From: JAAXPZ01 sp965215705
GTDB lineage: Bacteria > Campylobacterota > Campylobacteria > Campylobacterales > Sulfurovaceae
Assembly: GCA_965215705.1 (NCBI GenBank)
Contig: CBDCEE010000001.1
Span: 1 to 41,384, forward strand
Length of the DNA: 41,384 bases
Direction of reading: 5' to 3'
The position numbers and the translations under genes are program-made. Below the pieces are notes generated by a model, which searched no databases, had not been told where the DNA came from, and saw only the letters and a program-made list of their open reading frames with translations. Each line of letters starts with the position of its first letter. Within the stretch, counting starts at the first letter, position 1. Shown here piece after piece: positions 24,909 to 33,709 of this stretch.

Positions 24909-25532
24909 ATGGAACTATTCAATCAAAATATACTGCTTTATCTCGCTGCCTATCTACTCTCTGGTATACCTTTTGGGTATCTTCTGGCAAAACAGTTTGC
25001 CGGTGTGGATATCAAGCAGGCAGGCAGTGGTAATATAGGTGCCACCAATGTACTCAGAGTTGTCAAAGAAAAAGACCCGAAACTGGCAAAAAAACTGGGA
25101 GCAGCCACACTTTTTTTAGATGCAGTCAAAGGCATCATCGTTATCCTCGTAGCAAAGATGCTAGGTGCTCCGGAGGGAGTGCTCTGGACATTGGCAGTAC
25201 TTGCCGTGATAGGGCACTGCTTCTCTGTTTTTCTACTCTTTGAAGGGGGGAAAGGTGTTGCCACCGGATTTGGTGTCCTACTTGTTATGATGCCTATCCC
25301 TGCACTGATTGCTATTGTTACCTGGGTCATCTCCAGCAAAGGACTCAAGATCGTCTCCCTCTCTTCACTGATCGGTCTGGTGGCATTCATCATCGCCAGC
25401 TATATCATGTATCCAGAAGTACCCGGTATCTCTACCCATGCACCTATATGGATCATTGCTTTCATTATCTTTTATAAGCATATCCCCAATATTGTAAGAA
25501 TCTTCAACAGAGAAGAGAGTACGGTCGGATGA
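24909..25532 (+). CDS. plsY: Glycerol-3-phosphate acyltransferase PlsY
   Basis: The 207-residue inner-membrane enzyme acylates glycerol-3-phosphate using acyl-phosphate, the first step of phospholipid synthesis. About five hydrophobic segments are visible. The three conserved motifs are SGIPFGYLLAK, GSGNIGATNVLR and FEGGKGVATGFG. I chose the ATG at 24909 rather than an upstream start at 24819 because the hydrophobic N-terminus begins there and AAGG lies about 7 bases before it. It overlaps folB by 4 bp. Confidence 0.97.
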   Translation: MELFNQNILLYLAAYLLSGIPFGYLLAKQFAGVDIKQAGSGNIGATNVLRVVKEKDPKLAKKLGAATLFLDAVKGIIVILVAKMLGAPEGVLWTLAVLAVIGHCFSVFLLFEGGKGVATGFGVLLVMMPIPALIAIVTWVISSKGLKIVSLSSLIGLVAFIIASYIMYPEVPGISTHAPIWIIAFIIFYKHIPNIVRIFNREESTVG

Positions 25533-25864
25533 AAATTCATATTGATGACATGGAGATCTCCTGCATTATAGGTCTCCTTGATTTTGAAAGAGAAACAGAA
25601 CAGAGGGTCATCCTGACTATCGAGATCGACTACCAGTACACCAAGGAACATTTTATTGACTATGGTGAGGTAGCCTCTAGCATAAAAGTGCATCTGAGAA
25701 AGATGAAATACAAACTACTAGAAGAGGCACTATCTGGTATCAAAACACTACTATTTCAGGAATTTTCCTCCATTGAGATACTAAAAATAAAAATAAGCAA
25801 ACCTGATATATTGCATGATTGCTCTGTAGGCCTTTCAGAACGCTGGATCAATACATCTCTATAA
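25529..25864 (+). CDS. folB: Dihydroneopterin aldolase FolB
   Basis: The 111-residue protein fits the T-fold enzyme of folate synthesis that converts dihydroneopterin to hydroxymethyl-dihydropterin. It begins with IHIDDMEISCIIGLLDFERE and contains DYGEVASSIK and the catalytic-type ILKIKISKPDIL region. It shares an ATGA overlap with plsY. Its last 17 bp overlap the end of the oppositely directed L,D-transpeptidase gene. Confidence 0.88.
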   Translation: MKIHIDDMEISCIIGLLDFERETEQRVILTIEIDYQYTKEHFIDYGEVASSIKVHLRKMKYKLLEEALSGIKTLLFQEFSSIEILKIKISKPDILHDCSVGLSERWINTSL

Positions 25865-26351
25865 TAGAGTACCCATCTCCGTCTTTGGTATAGAGACTGC
25901 TCCTATCGCCATAGTTATCATACCTACTGGTATCTCCCGCAACAACTACCGGTGTCCCTTTGTCTGTCCAACGAAAAAGCTTTTTAGCAAATCTCCGCTG
26001 CAACCTGATGCATCCATGTGAAGCAGGTTTTTTAGGTACATATCCCTGATGCATCGCCACACCATCCCATGTCAGCCTCATCATATAGGGCATCTTTGCT
26101 CCACCGTTTGGCGCAGGATATAGATTGGATACATGCATACGCTTTTTTTGCAGTATTTTAAATGTACCAGTCGGTGTCTCATGCCCCCTCTTGCCAGATG
26201 AAATACGGCCTTCAAATATGGTTTCACCATTTTCAATCGCATATACTCGCTGTATGGACAGGTCTATATATACCTCTTTCTCTGCAAAGAGAAGCACGGG
26301 CAATAGAATCATAAACAGTATCATAGTGTTCTTACTTCTTAAACTCATCAT
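25848..26351 (-). CDS. L,D-transpeptidase (YkuD/ErfK family)
   Basis: The 167-residue exported protein has a signal peptide (basic start, then MILFMILLPVLLFA). A YkuD catalytic domain follows, with GHETPTGTFKIL, the His in AMHQGYVPKKPASHGCIRLQ and the nucleophile Cys in SHGCIR. It would form 3-3 cross-links in murein or attach proteins to it. A TTG at 26366 is a weaker alternative start. It overlaps folB at the 3' end by 17 bp and is divergent from the regulator gene. Confidence 0.9.
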   Translation of the reverse strand: MMSLRSKNTMILFMILLPVLLFAEKEVYIDLSIQRVYAIENGETIFEGRISSGKRGHETPTGTFKILQKKRMHVSNLYPAPNGGAKMPYMMRLTWDGVAMHQGYVPKKPASHGCIRLQRRFAKKLFRWTDKGTPVVVAGDTSRYDNYGDRSSLYTKDGDGYSIIEMY

Positions 26352-26380
26352 GTAAAATCTTAACAAAATAAAATAAATTT

Positions 26381-26409
26381 TTGGGTATATGCATAATTTA
26401 TGGTATAAT
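26381..26409 (+). promoter_or_regulatory. Promoter of the HsrA/CosR-like regulator
   Basis: TATAAT (26404-26409) with an upstream TGG (extended -10 type) and TTGGGT (26381-26386) at 17-bp spacing lies 43 bp before the start codon. The motif TTTAAGCTTTG at 26420-26430, in the likely early transcribed region, recurs in the ferredoxin promoter. Confidence 0.65.
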
Positions 26410-26419
26410 TTAAAATAAA

Positions 26420-26430
26420 TTTAAGCTTTG
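26420..26430 (+). promoter_or_regulatory. Shared motif TTTAAGCTTTG, site 1
   Basis: This 11-bp sequence is found just after the -10 box of the regulator gene and again at 27228-27238 before the ferredoxin gene. Sites rich in TTTAAG-type half-sites are associated with the HsrA/CosR group, so it is a candidate binding site for the regulator encoded here. Confidence 0.4.
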
Positions 26431-26452
26431 GGCTTGGCAAAAGGTATACATT

Positions 26453-27124
26453 ATGAGAATACTTATTATAGACAGTAGTGCTGAACTTAGCAATGCTATC
26501 TCTGACAAACTGAAAGAGTTTGGATATCAAAGTGATATCGCAGAAAATATAGAAGATGCAAGATACTTTCTGGATATCAGAAATTATAATTTAGTACTCG
26601 TTGACTGGACCCTTCCAAGCACCAATATCCCGGATGTTCTTAAGGATATTAAAGAGAAACACACCAAAACATCTGTTATTGTGCTTTCTACTGAAACGGA
26701 TAAAGAAAATGAGATCCATGCCCTAAGGTCAGGTGCAGATGATTATATTAAAAAGCCAATAGACCTGGATATTCTGCATGTAAGAATAGAGGCGAAGTTA
26801 CGTTTTGGTGCCAGCAATATTATAGAGATCAACGAGCTTATCATTAGCCCAGAAGAGGAGAAGATCATCTACAATGGAGAGGATATCGAGCTCAAAGGGA
26901 AGCCTTTTGAAGTACTGACCCACTTGGCCATGCATAAAGACCAGATCGTCTCCAAAGAGCAGCTTCTGGATGCGATCTGGGAAGAGCCAGAGCTGGTCAC
27001 ACCCAATGTCATTGAAGTCGCCATCAATCAGATCAGACAAAAGATGGACAAACCTCTAGAGATCACAACGATTGAGACCGTGAGACGTAGAGGATATAGA
27101 TTCTGTTTCCCTAACAAAATCTAA
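26453..27124 (+). CDS. OmpR-family response regulator, HsrA/CosR orthologue
   Basis: The 223-residue regulator has an N-terminal receiver domain and a C-terminal winged helix. The C-terminal part is almost the same as in H. pylori HsrA (HP1043) and C. jejuni CosR: KGKPFEVLTHLA, SKEQLLDAIWEEPE, TPNVIEVAINQIRQKMDKP and VRRRGYRFCFP. Those are essential orphan regulators of oxidative stress and metabolism with degenerate phosphorylation sites. Here the phospho-acceptor position keeps an Asp (Asp51 in VDWTLP), while the second acidic residue of the N-terminal pocket is Ser8 (IIDSS). No histidine kinase gene is nearby. The order regulator-ferredoxin-ppx matches Campylobacter. Confidence 0.94.
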   Translation: MRILIIDSSAELSNAISDKLKEFGYQSDIAENIEDARYFLDIRNYNLVLVDWTLPSTNIPDVLKDIKEKHTKTSVIVLSTETDKENEIHALRSGADDYIKKPIDLDILHVRIEAKLRFGASNIIEINELIISPEEEKIIYNGEDIELKGKPFEVLTHLAMHKDQIVSKEQLLDAIWEEPELVTPNVIEVAINQIRQKMDKPLEITTIETVRRRGYRFCFPNKI

Positions 27125-27142
27125 TTTTTATATGCTACTCTC

Positions 27143-27172
27143 GTAATACTGTCAACTACTTTACAGTATTAC
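27143..27172 (+). terminator. Hairpin after the regulator gene
   Basis: GTAATACTGT (27143-27152) and ACAGTATTAC (27163-27172) form a perfect 10-bp stem with a 10-base loop, 19 bp after the stop codon. A T-rich stretch (TTTCTTTTTT) comes about 25 bases later. It may terminate transcription or be a binding site upstream of the ferredoxin promoter. Confidence 0.5.
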
Positions 27173-27227
27173 TCAAATCACTCAAATCATCAAATATTTC
27201 TTTTTTAAAACTTTATAGCAATTTTAC

Positions 27228-27250
27228 TTTAAGCTTTGATAAGTTATAAC
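27228..27250 (+). promoter_or_regulatory. Ferredoxin promoter region with shared motif, site 2
   Basis: TTTAAGCTTTG (27228-27238) is followed by ATAAGT and a possible -10 box TATAAC (27245-27250), 31 bp before the ferredoxin start. The motif overlaps the region between -35 and -10, a position suited to regulation by the HsrA/CosR-like protein encoded upstream. Confidence 0.45.
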
Positions 27251-27280
27251 TCCTAAAATTATTTTTATATTGAGGAAAAT

Positions 27281-27532
27281 ATGGCACTATTAATAAAGAA
27301 TGAATGTATAGCATGTGACGCCTGTCGAGAAGAGTGCCCTAATCTGGCGATAGAGGAGAATGACCCTATCTATATCATAGATGTAGATCTCTGTACAGAG
27401 TGTGTCGGACACTATGATGAACCACAATGCGTGGCTGTCTGCCCAGTGGACTGTATCATCTCTGACCCTGACAACATAGAGAGTGCTGAAGAGTTGAAAT
27501 TTAAATTCGAGCAGATCCAGGTCGAGGTCTAA
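27281..27532 (+). CDS. fdxB: 2[4Fe-4S] ferredoxin (Allochromatium/YfhL type)
   Basis: The 83-residue electron carrier binds two [4Fe-4S] clusters. The first motif is CIACDACREECP. The second is CTECVGHYDEPQC followed by CVAVCPVDC, with the extra loop between the second and third Cys that defines the Allochromatium-type group; a helical C-terminal tail completes it. Likely partners are ferredoxin-dependent oxidoreductases such as 2-oxoacid enzymes, and possibly the FqrB-like protein (inference). It lies 7 bp before ppx. The name fdxB follows the gene at this place in C. jejuni. Confidence 0.93.
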   Translation: MALLIKNECIACDACREECPNLAIEENDPIYIIDVDLCTECVGHYDEPQCVAVCPVDCIISDPDNIESAEELKFKFEQIQVEV

Positions 27533-27539
27533 CCCCTCT

Positions 27540-29000
27540 ATGGCTAAGCGTACAGCCATCATCGATATCGGTTCTAACTCTGCACGCTTAGTTATCTTTC
27601 AAAATACCAGTAAAAACGGTTTCCATCTCATTTGCGAACAAAAAAGCAGGGTACGTATTGGAGAAGGTGCCTATGAAAATGGTGGTAATCTCCAGAAAAT
27701 AGGTATGGATCGTGCCTATCATACCCTCGAGTCCTTTTCACAAACCATTAAAGAATTTAAAGTATCTAAAGTGATCTCGGTAGCAACTTCTGCTTTGAGA
27801 GATGCACCAAACAGAGCACTCTTCCTAAATAAAGTAGAGAAGAAACTTGGATTAAAGATCACTATTATCTCTGGTAAAGAAGAGGCACTATACGGTGCAA
27901 TTGCGGCAAAGAACTTGCTCCCTATTACAGACGGTATCACTATCGATATCGGTGGAGGCTCCTCTGATATCTCACTGATCAAAAAAGGGAAGGTTGTTGA
28001 AAGTTATTCGCTTGATATTGGTACAGTCAGGCTCAAAGAGCTTTTTTTTGACAAAAAAATCCCTTTAGCTACGGTACAAACTTATATAGCCAAGGCAGTC
28101 AACGCTCTACCAAAATCCTTTCGCGCACCCTTGGCAATAGGGATAGGGGGGACTACCAGAACCCTTGCTAAAGCCATCATCGAAAAAGAGAACTATCCTC
28201 TCAATAAACTTCATGCTTTTAGCTATGTACTGAATGACCAGAAAAACTACTTCAAGCAGATTATAGCCTCAGACCTAGATGCACTCAACACGTTGCATAT
28301 CAAGAAGAATAGACATGATACGATCCGAGAAGGGACACTTATCTTCCTTGAGATTCTGCACTATATTGGTGCCAAAAGGGTCATGACCAGTGGGGTAGGA
28401 GTAAGAGAAGGTGTCTATCTGCATGATAAACTCTCAAAAGCACCCTATAAGCTCCCTATCAATAGCAATCCAAGTATCACAAGCATCAGGGATAGGTTTG
28501 ATATCCTCTCCTTGCCTTATGGAAACAAAAAGGAGATTGCCACAAAGCTCTATGAAATCTTTAAACATCATCTGGATCATGAAGATAAGTATCTGCCTAT
28601 ACTAGAGAAAACACTAAGCCTTTCCAATATAGGAAAGATCCTTACCATCTATCAGAAAGATAAACATGCAAGCTATATAGCCATGCAAGAGCTTAACTAT
28701 GGATTTAGCCATGAGGAGATGGTGCTTATCTCTCTGTTGCTCTATACCAAGGGGAAGCGAGGCTATCATAAAGCACTGTATAAGCAATACAAGTCCTTAC
28801 TCCCTGCCAAGCAGACAGTAAAGTGGCTTGCATTCATCTATAGTTTAACACTCATGCTTCATAGATGCTCAACCAAAGCACATATCACGTTTTTCTACAA
28901 ACATCATACACTACATATTGCCAGCAATAAGACACTGTATATAGTATTGGAAGATATCAAAGAGATGAAGAAACCAGAAAAGCTAAAAGTGGTTGTTTAG
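27540..29000 (+). CDS. ppx: Exopolyphosphatase/guanosine pentaphosphatase (Ppx/GppA)
   Basis: The 486-residue ASKHA-fold phosphatase hydrolyses polyphosphate and/or pppGpp. N-terminal AIIDIGSNSARLVIF is phosphate motif 1, VATSALRDAPNR is the family signature and TIDIGGGSSDISLI is phosphate motif 2. A helical C-terminal region of about 180 residues resembles an HD-like domain. It is probably co-transcribed with the ferredoxin. Which substrate dominates cannot be read from sequence. Confidence 0.93.
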   Translation: MAKRTAIIDIGSNSARLVIFQNTSKNGFHLICEQKSRVRIGEGAYENGGNLQKIGMDRAYHTLESFSQTIKEFKVSKVISVATSALRDAPNRALFLNKVEKKLGLKITIISGKEEALYGAIAAKNLLPITDGITIDIGGGSSDISLIKKGKVVESYSLDIGTVRLKELFFDKKIPLATVQTYIAKAVNALPKSFRAPLAIGIGGTTRTLAKAIIEKENYPLNKLHAFSYVLNDQKNYFKQIIASDLDALNTLHIKKNRHDTIREGTLIFLEILHYIGAKRVMTSGVGVREGVYLHDKLSKAPYKLPINSNPSITSIRDRFDILSLPYGNKKEIATKLYEIFKHHLDHEDKYLPILEKTLSLSNIGKILTIYQKDKHASYIAMQELNYGFSHEEMVLISLLLYTKGKRGYHKALYKQYKSLLPAKQTVKWLAFIYSLTLMLHRCSTKAHITFFYKHHTLHIASNKTLYIVLEDIKEMKKPEKLKVVV

Positions 29001-29006
29001 AGGGAA

Positions 29007-29028
29007 GAACCTGCATGATAGCAGGTTC
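29007..29028. terminator. Two-way hairpin between ppx and bamA
   Basis: GAACCTGC (29007-29014) and GCAGGTTC (29021-29028) form a perfect 8-bp stem with a 6-base loop, 6 bp after the ppx stop and 14 bp before the bamA stop of the opposite strand. No clear T-run follows. Confidence 0.6.
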
Positions 29029-29042
29029 AGTAAGTAAGATGG

Positions 29043-31109
29043 TTAAAATTTACCACCAATGTTAAATTCAAAGCTTGCGGTATCACCATGTGCTTCATCC
29101 GCATCGATCGCTTTGGCAAAAATCAGATTGATCGGGCCAAATGGAGATCTCCACTCTACTTGTGCTCCGACAGATTTTTGGGTGATATCAAAGCTGTCTA
29201 CACCGATCTGTCCATAGTCAGCAAAGAAAGTCAATCGCATCTTAGATGCCTCGGAAAGAGGAATACTGGCTTCAATACTCATTGCATAGCTTCTAAAGCC
29301 ACCTATTCTATATTTTCCGTCAGCAGTCATTGGAGAGATTGTACCGGATTTGAATCCTCTTATCCCTCTGCTTGCACCACCAAGATAAAGTCTCTCAGCC
29401 ACAGGCACATATTTGCCTGAATCATGGCTAATATAGCTTGCTCGCAATTTATATCTAAGGATCAAGTCATAGTCTATCTGATCTTTCAATCCATAATAGG
29501 CAGCAAATTTTCCATCCCATCTAGTAAACTCTGCCAATCTTTTTGGAGCAGTAGCACTTCCCAATCCAGCATACTCAAAACCTATCTTCGCATAGATACC
29601 TTCTCGTGGCGTATAGTAGTCATCTGTGTTGTCAAATACCACGGTACCAATCATAGAAGATTTAACATAATCACTATAATCCAGAATATTAATTGTAGGA
29701 TCCGTAGTATTGACATCTCCATATTCCACATCTTTATAGCTATACCCTATCGATGCATAAAGCGTGTTGGTAAACTGATGTCCAAGACTGATATATCCCC
29801 CAAGCTCATCTTTTTTCTGATAGGCCAGGTTAGAATAGACATCTCTCTCACTATAGTCACTCTCTTTTTTGAAAATACCCGCGGAGAGACTATATTTACT
29901 ATCAAAGAGTCGAGGCTCTTTAAAAGAGAGGCTATAAGACTGTGTGACTTTAGAGTAGTCAATAGAGGCAGTTACCTCTATCCCTGTACCAAAGATATTT
30001 CTCTCCTTGACACTACCGTCTATCATCCAACCATCAGCACTTCCGTATCCACCACCAATAGTAAATGAACCTGTCTTCGCATCTTTTACATCTACTTCCA
30101 AGTTCATTTTCTTAGCTGATACTCTTTTAGGCTTGATAACTGCCTTATCAAAGTATCCTGTTCTGGAGAGTGCTTTTTGACTCTCTTTCAGACTTTCGTA
30201 GTTGTAGAGATCACCGGGTGCAAGATCTACATATCTTCTTACCACGTTGTCTTTGGTTTTTTCATTTCCTTTGATTGTCACATCGCCTATGGTTACTCTT
30301 GTGCCCGTTTTTACCCTATATACAACTGACATAGTTCGATTTCTTGCATTCTTTCTAAATCCTGGTGCTACCTTGGCATAAGCATAGCCTAAATTACCAA
30401 GCTTTTCCTTCATCATTTTGATGTCATTTCTTAGATTGGAGACATTAAATATTTCACCTTTTTTAAGTTGTAACTCTGATCGTAACGCACTACTACTCAA
30501 TCCAACGACTTTACCTATTCTAAGTTTGATACTTGATACTTTATACTGCTTACCTTCTTTGACCTTATAGGTGATGGTTGCATTACTTGTAACTGCATCT
30601 ACTTTCATAGTTGGCGTACTGACTTTGGCATCCAGGTAGCCTCTCTTGTAATACTCGTCCTGTACCCTCATACCATCATATTTCAGCTGATTGATATTGG
30701 CAGTACCACTACTTCTTCCTGGGAACCAGCCCATGAATTCAGCCTCTTTATTGACAAGTTTAGAGGAAAGTTCCCCCGAGGAGACCTTTTTATTACCCAG
30801 AAACTTGATCTTTGTAACCGTTACTTTATTACCTTTGGTAACATTAAACGTAATACCGACTACCTTCTTCCCTTTATTGCTAATCGTACTCTTGACAGAG
30901 CTCTTTTGATAGCCTGCTGACTTCAATGCCTGCTTAATAATACGTTTTGCTCTCTCTACTTTGCTCGCTGTGTATTTGTCCCCGACCTTCATACCTATAA
31001 TCGGTTTCAACTTATCAGCATCAAAGCCTCTGATATCAATAGAGTCAATCGTTTTTGCTGCCAAAAAGGTTACGCCTACCAACAAAATCAATAAAACACG
31101 CTTCAACAT
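29043..31109 (-). CDS. bamA: Outer-membrane protein assembly factor BamA
   Basis: The 688-residue Omp85-family protein inserts beta-barrels into the outer membrane. It has a signal peptide (LKRVLLILLVGVTFLAAK), a periplasmic part with repeated POTRA units up to about residue 340 (for example VTKIKFLGNKKVSSGEL and IGDVTIKGNEKTKDNVV), and a C-terminal barrel. The barrel carries the VRGF-type motif as SRGIRGFKSG and ends in Phe (FNIGGKF). It is somewhat shorter than E. coli BamA (about 810). It is a single gene, divergent from tyrA, and both neighbours are also linked in C. jejuni. Confidence 0.97.
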   Translation of the reverse strand: MLKRVLLILLVGVTFLAAKTIDSIDIRGFDADKLKPIIGMKVGDKYTASKVERAKRIIKQALKSAGYQKSSVKSTISNKGKKVVGITFNVTKGNKVTVTKIKFLGNKKVSSGELSSKLVNKEAEFMGWFPGRSSGTANINQLKYDGMRVQDEYYKRGYLDAKVSTPTMKVDAVTSNATITYKVKEGKQYKVSSIKLRIGKVVGLSSSALRSELQLKKGEIFNVSNLRNDIKMMKEKLGNLGYAYAKVAPGFRKNARNRTMSVVYRVKTGTRVTIGDVTIKGNEKTKDNVVRRYVDLAPGDLYNYESLKESQKALSRTGYFDKAVIKPKRVSAKKMNLEVDVKDAKTGSFTIGGGYGSADGWMIDGSVKERNIFGTGIEVTASIDYSKVTQSYSLSFKEPRLFDSKYSLSAGIFKKESDYSERDVYSNLAYQKKDELGGYISLGHQFTNTLYASIGYSYKDVEYGDVNTTDPTINILDYSDYVKSSMIGTVVFDNTDDYYTPREGIYAKIGFEYAGLGSATAPKRLAEFTRWDGKFAAYYGLKDQIDYDLILRYKLRASYISHDSGKYVPVAERLYLGGASRGIRGFKSGTISPMTADGKYRIGGFRSYAMSIEASIPLSEASKMRLTFFADYGQIGVDSFDITQKSVGAQVEWRSPFGPINLIFAKAIDADEAHGDTASFEFNIGGKF

Positions 31110-31276
31110 ATTTCTTGTCCTTACTTCTCTGAATACTCAGAAAATAAATAAATTTGTACTTAGTGTACCTTTTTTTGGCTAAAATACCATTGATTGTAAC
31201 ACGCATTTGAGATAAAAAAAGCGATACAGCATTCATATGTTATAATATGATAAGAGAGTATCATAAAAGGATTATT

Positions 31277-32107
31277 GTGCAAATAGGAATTATCGGGTTA
31301 GGTCTCATGGGAGGCTCTATTGGTATTGCGGCCAAAAAAAGCTATCAAGAGGTGGAAGTTATCGGATTTGACCATAATGATCAACACTGTATTGAGGCAT
31401 TGGAATATGATATTGTAGATAAAGTAGTTGATGATCTTCAAAATTTTTCCACAGTAGACTTACTCTTTCTTGCTGTGCCTGTAGACGGTATCATTGAAAT
31501 ACTCAAAACACTCCCACATATAGCAGAAACAACAACCATTATTGATCTAGGAAGTACCAAAGCAAAGATCATCCAAGCTGTCCCTTCTAAAATACGTAAA
31601 AACTTTGTTGCAGCACACCCTATGACAGGTACAGAAAAGTCTGGACCCACTGCTGCGATAGAAGGGTTATATCACGGGAAGGCAGTAGTGCTTTGTGATG
31701 TAGAACAAAGCGGTGAGAAACAGCGCAATCAAGCAAAGCAGTTCTTTGGTGATATTGGCATGAAAATCTTCTACATGGGTGCTGAAGAGCATGACAAACA
31801 TGCCGCCTACATCTCTCATATGCCCCATGCATTAAGCTATGCCCTTGCAAACTCTGTTATGACGCAGGAGAATCCCAAAGCAATCATTGCTCTGGCAGGT
31901 GGTGGTTTCAAGGACATGAGTCGTATCGCCAAGTCCTCACCCAATATGTGGCGGGACATCTTTCAGCAAAACAGAGAACATCTACTAGAGGGCATTGACT
32001 CTTTTACGGGAGAACTGGCACAATGCAGAGCACTGGTAGAGGAGGAGAAGTGGGAAGAGCTACACAATTGGATGTCAAGAGCCAACAAACTACATCATAT
32101 TTTGTAG
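31277..32107 (+). CDS. tyrA: Prephenate dehydrogenase TyrA
   Basis: The protein is about 276 residues and converts prephenate to 4-hydroxyphenylpyruvate with NAD(P) in tyrosine synthesis. A Rossmann motif GIIGLGLMGGSIG opens the protein. DLGSTKAKI and the substrate-binding HPMTGTEKSGPTAA follow, then HDKHAAYISHMPHALSYAL and GGGFKDMSRIA. I chose the GTG at 31277, preceded by AAAGG at 6-base spacing, since the Rossmann strand begins right there; an in-frame ATG at 31247 would add ten residues. It converges on batD with an 18-bp gap. Confidence 0.95.
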   Translation: MQIGIIGLGLMGGSIGIAAKKSYQEVEVIGFDHNDQHCIEALEYDIVDKVVDDLQNFSTVDLLFLAVPVDGIIEILKTLPHIAETTTIIDLGSTKAKIIQAVPSKIRKNFVAAHPMTGTEKSGPTAAIEGLYHGKAVVLCDVEQSGEKQRNQAKQFFGDIGMKIFYMGAEEHDKHAAYISHMPHALSYALANSVMTQENPKAIIALAGGGFKDMSRIAKSSPNMWRDIFQQNREHLLEGIDSFTGELAQCRALVEEEKWEELHNWMSRANKLHHIL

Positions 32108-32125
32108 TACCCGACTCTTTCCTTT

Positions 32126-33709
32126 CTATGCTTTATTAAGCTGCTCTATCATTTTAGCTAACTCTTCTTTGTCGATAGATACTTTGCTATTCCCATTCTC
32201 TATTTCATACAGCTTCCGCACCATTGCTTCTACTTTTTTATTACGGTTTGTATGGGGATAAAGTATTTTAAGTGCCTCTTTCGTAGGGTAATGCTTACGT
32301 CGTACGATACCTTTTCTCTGTTTGATCCATTGGTAGCTTTTAATTGCGACAAGCACTGAGACAACACCCATCAAAAATGCTAATAATACTGCCCACAATG
32401 GATATCCTATCCTCTCTTTTGCCTCTCTATTTTTATAATACTCTGTATCCTCTAAAATAGAACGATTTTCTTCATTGGTCCTCTGTTTGGATGTTTTTTG
32501 ATCCGTAGATATCACGCTGGCTCTATCTTTTTCGGGTCTTGTGACTACTTGAGGGCTAGCTGCCACCATGTTACCATCTATCTTGATCTTATAGCTTTTG
32601 GTCGTAAGTTTTCTACTCTTTTTTGACACGTAGTCAAAACTTTTAAAAGAGAGCGAAGGGATACTAAAGTCTCGGTCAGAGATAAAGACATATTTTCGCT
32701 CATATTGACTGACCACTTTATCTCCTACTACTTTGCTCTCAGTTTTTGGATCGTCTCCATAGATCGTCACACCAGGTATATCGAACTTGGGATCAACCAG
32801 ATCATCAAGATTACCCTCTCCTGATATTCTGATCGTATATGTCACCGGCGTATTGGGTTTGACTGTGGTATGATCTATGCTACTCTCTATCTTGAATAGT
32901 CCTACCAGATCGGCATCAGTGGGTACTGCCTTGACTTTTACAGTAAGTCCTTGTGCCCTGACAGAGTGCCACTTGATATCATTGGCAAAAAATCCCCAAG
33001 GGTCCCTATCTGCCCCACTAAAGCTTCGAATACCAACTCTGGCTTTAGGTGGAACGATCGTAAGCTTTCCCTCTTTTTTCGCACTAACAAGATACTGAAG
33101 CTCATGTATGGTCCCTGTTGCAGATCTTTTCAGTTTCTCATCACCCAGTGACTGAGAAAAAAAGCCCTTAAATTTGGGTGGAGTATATTCTACTTTGGTG
33201 ACACTGCTGTTACGAGGTTCAAAGAAATCTACAGTGACAATGAATGGCTCACCGACATACACACGTTTTTTGTTGCTTTTGATACGCAAGGTATACCCAT
33301 CTACACTACTGGCAGTGACTGCAGAAGGCTTGACCACGCTGATCTTGATCGGTTTAGTTTGGTAAGCCTTCCCCTCTACCATTACTTTAAAAGAAGGGAT
33401 CGTCAAATCTGTTTCAGGATAAAATGCAAATCGCAGTGTTTTTAGGGTTTTAGATGAAAATTTACCATTAATATAACTTGACTCCAACTTGGTAGAGACA
33501 CCTCCCCCCTCTACAGGAAATCCCCCTATATCTTTGATCTCAGGAAATTCAATATCTTTACCTTCTGCAATGATCTGGACCTCCAAGGCATTGCCTTCTA
33601 CAACTTCTGTGCCACCAAGCCTCAGTTTTACACTGGCCCCAAATAGCATACTGCTCATGATCAGTAGTGTCAATAATACTTTTTTGATCTGTTTACCATG
33701 GATTGACAT
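32126..33709 (-). CDS. batD: BatD family membrane protein (aerotolerance operon)
   Basis: The protein is about 527 residues, with a signal peptide (KKVLLTLLIMSSMLFGAS) and a large periplasmic beta-rich part resembling BatD repeats. A transmembrane helix lies near residues 435-455 (LWAVLLAFLMGVVSVLVAI) and a short cytoplasmic tail follows. It is the last gene of the moxR-bat operon and probably works with the VWA proteins at the envelope; the exact activity of Bat proteins is not settled. The ATG at 33709 follows AAGGAG by 5-6 bases; a GTG two codons upstream is an alternative. It overlaps batC by 17 bp. Confidence 0.9.
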   Translation of the reverse strand: MSIHGKQIKKVLLTLLIMSSMLFGASVKLRLGGTEVVEGNALEVQIIAEGKDIEFPEIKDIGGFPVEGGGVSTKLESSYINGKFSSKTLKTLRFAFYPETDLTIPSFKVMVEGKAYQTKPIKISVVKPSAVTASSVDGYTLRIKSNKKRVYVGEPFIVTVDFFEPRNSSVTKVEYTPPKFKGFFSQSLGDEKLKRSATGTIHELQYLVSAKKEGKLTIVPPKARVGIRSFSGADRDPWGFFANDIKWHSVRAQGLTVKVKAVPTDADLVGLFKIESSIDHTTVKPNTPVTYTIRISGEGNLDDLVDPKFDIPGVTIYGDDPKTESKVVGDKVVSQYERKYVFISDRDFSIPSLSFKSFDYVSKKSRKLTTKSYKIKIDGNMVAASPQVVTRPEKDRASVISTDQKTSKQRTNEENRSILEDTEYYKNREAKERIGYPLWAVLLAFLMGVVSVLVAIKSYQWIKQRKGIVRRKHYPTKEALKILYPHTNRNKKVEAMVRKLYEIENGNSKVSIDKEELAKMIEQLNKA

